Below are positions 63,671 to 64,000 of a DNA stretch of 64,000 bases, one piece after another. The DNA lies in assembly GCA_903813345.2 (NCBI GenBank), contig CAIIXF020000009.1:21663759-21727758 (forward strand). Direction: 5' to 3'. The notes under the pieces were generated by a model, which saw nothing but the letters and a program-made list of their open reading frames with translations, made no database searches and was not told where the DNA came from. The position numbers and the translations under genes were made by a program. Positions within the stretch are counted from its first letter, which is position 1. Every line of letters starts with the position of its first letter. Source of the stretch: Owenia fusiformis. Its lineage: Eukaryota > Annelida > Polychaeta > Sabellida > Oweniidae.

Positions 63671-64000
63671 ATGTATACGTGCACATGTCTTAACAAAAAT
63701 TGTCTTAGCAAAAATCTTAAATGTAAACATTGACACGGGTTTCTGTTCGTAGTTTTCAATTTGATCATAATTTGTTAAGAGTGGATAATTCATTGTGATT
63801 ATATTGTCTCAAGGATAAGCCAATATTCAAAATATTCAATTGTAACCATTCAGAAACGTACAGGATGTGCAGACAATCCAAACACTCAAATCATTATAGG
63901 GAGTGAGAATAATTAGCCAATAGTCTATAAAATGCAAATATTTAATCGGAAATTGACTATAACTCAAAATTCCTCCCATTGTTCGGGTTTTAACATTTAT

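Overview
This is eukaryotic DNA from an animal. It is AT-rich, has long introns with GT..AG boundaries, and is packed with decayed transposons and tandem repeats. The repeat style points to a marine invertebrate, most plausibly a mollusc or other lophotrochozoan: elements with 140-163 bp tandem cores, a (tccg)n-type microsatellite and a terminal stem-loop resemble the 'pearl'/DINE-1-like (Helentron-type) elements known from bivalves. There is also a tRNA-derived SINE and a CR1-like LINE. The species is inferred, not seen.

Three protein-coding genes can be supported. (1) The 3' two-thirds or so of a CCDC57 orthologue lies on the + strand: 12 exons between 9973 and 22869, giving 755 residues of C-terminal sequence; its 5' exons were not found and probably lie upstream of the window. 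(2) A complete NUF2 gene (kinetochore Ndc80-complex subunit) lies on the - strand: 10 coding exons between 35170 and 26736, 442 residues. CCDC57 and NUF2 converge tail to tail across about 3.9 kb. (3) The first coding exon of a membrane receptor guanylate cyclase-like protein lies on the + strand (40983-41357) behind a TATA-like box and divergent from NUF2; its next exons were not recognised in the remaining 22.6 kb.

Layout. 1-9970: upstream or intronic DNA of CCDC57 with a tandem-core remnant, two fold-back elements (1389-2040, 2363-3068) and hairpin-ended fragments. 9973-22869: CCDC57, whose introns hold a four-part nested inverted repeat (10165-12705), a tandem array that copies a real 3' splice site (13830-14280), three tandem-core arrays and a TA-flanked MITE. 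22870-26735: intergenic, with a SINE. 26736-35170: NUF2, with a hairpin MITE and a well-preserved tandem-core element in introns. 35171-40982: between NUF2 and the receptor gene, including a TIR element and an odd CpG-containing tract. 41358-64000: putative first intron of the receptor gene or intergenic DNA, with two more copies of the same TIR family, a pogo-like MITE that carries an internal array, a 475-bp tandem element, a third fold-back element, a dead LINE with a vestigial 2A-like motif, a second copy of the hairpin MITE, a 50-bp perfect palindrome and a terminal minisatellite.

The genes do not form a pathway in the prokaryotic sense; CCDC57 and NUF2 both act in mitosis (centrosome and kinetochore), but their adjacency may be chance. 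The most notable signals are in the repeats: several unrelated TIR elements have each captured and expanded an internal tandem array, and one intronic array has duplicated a splice acceptor together with the start of its exon.
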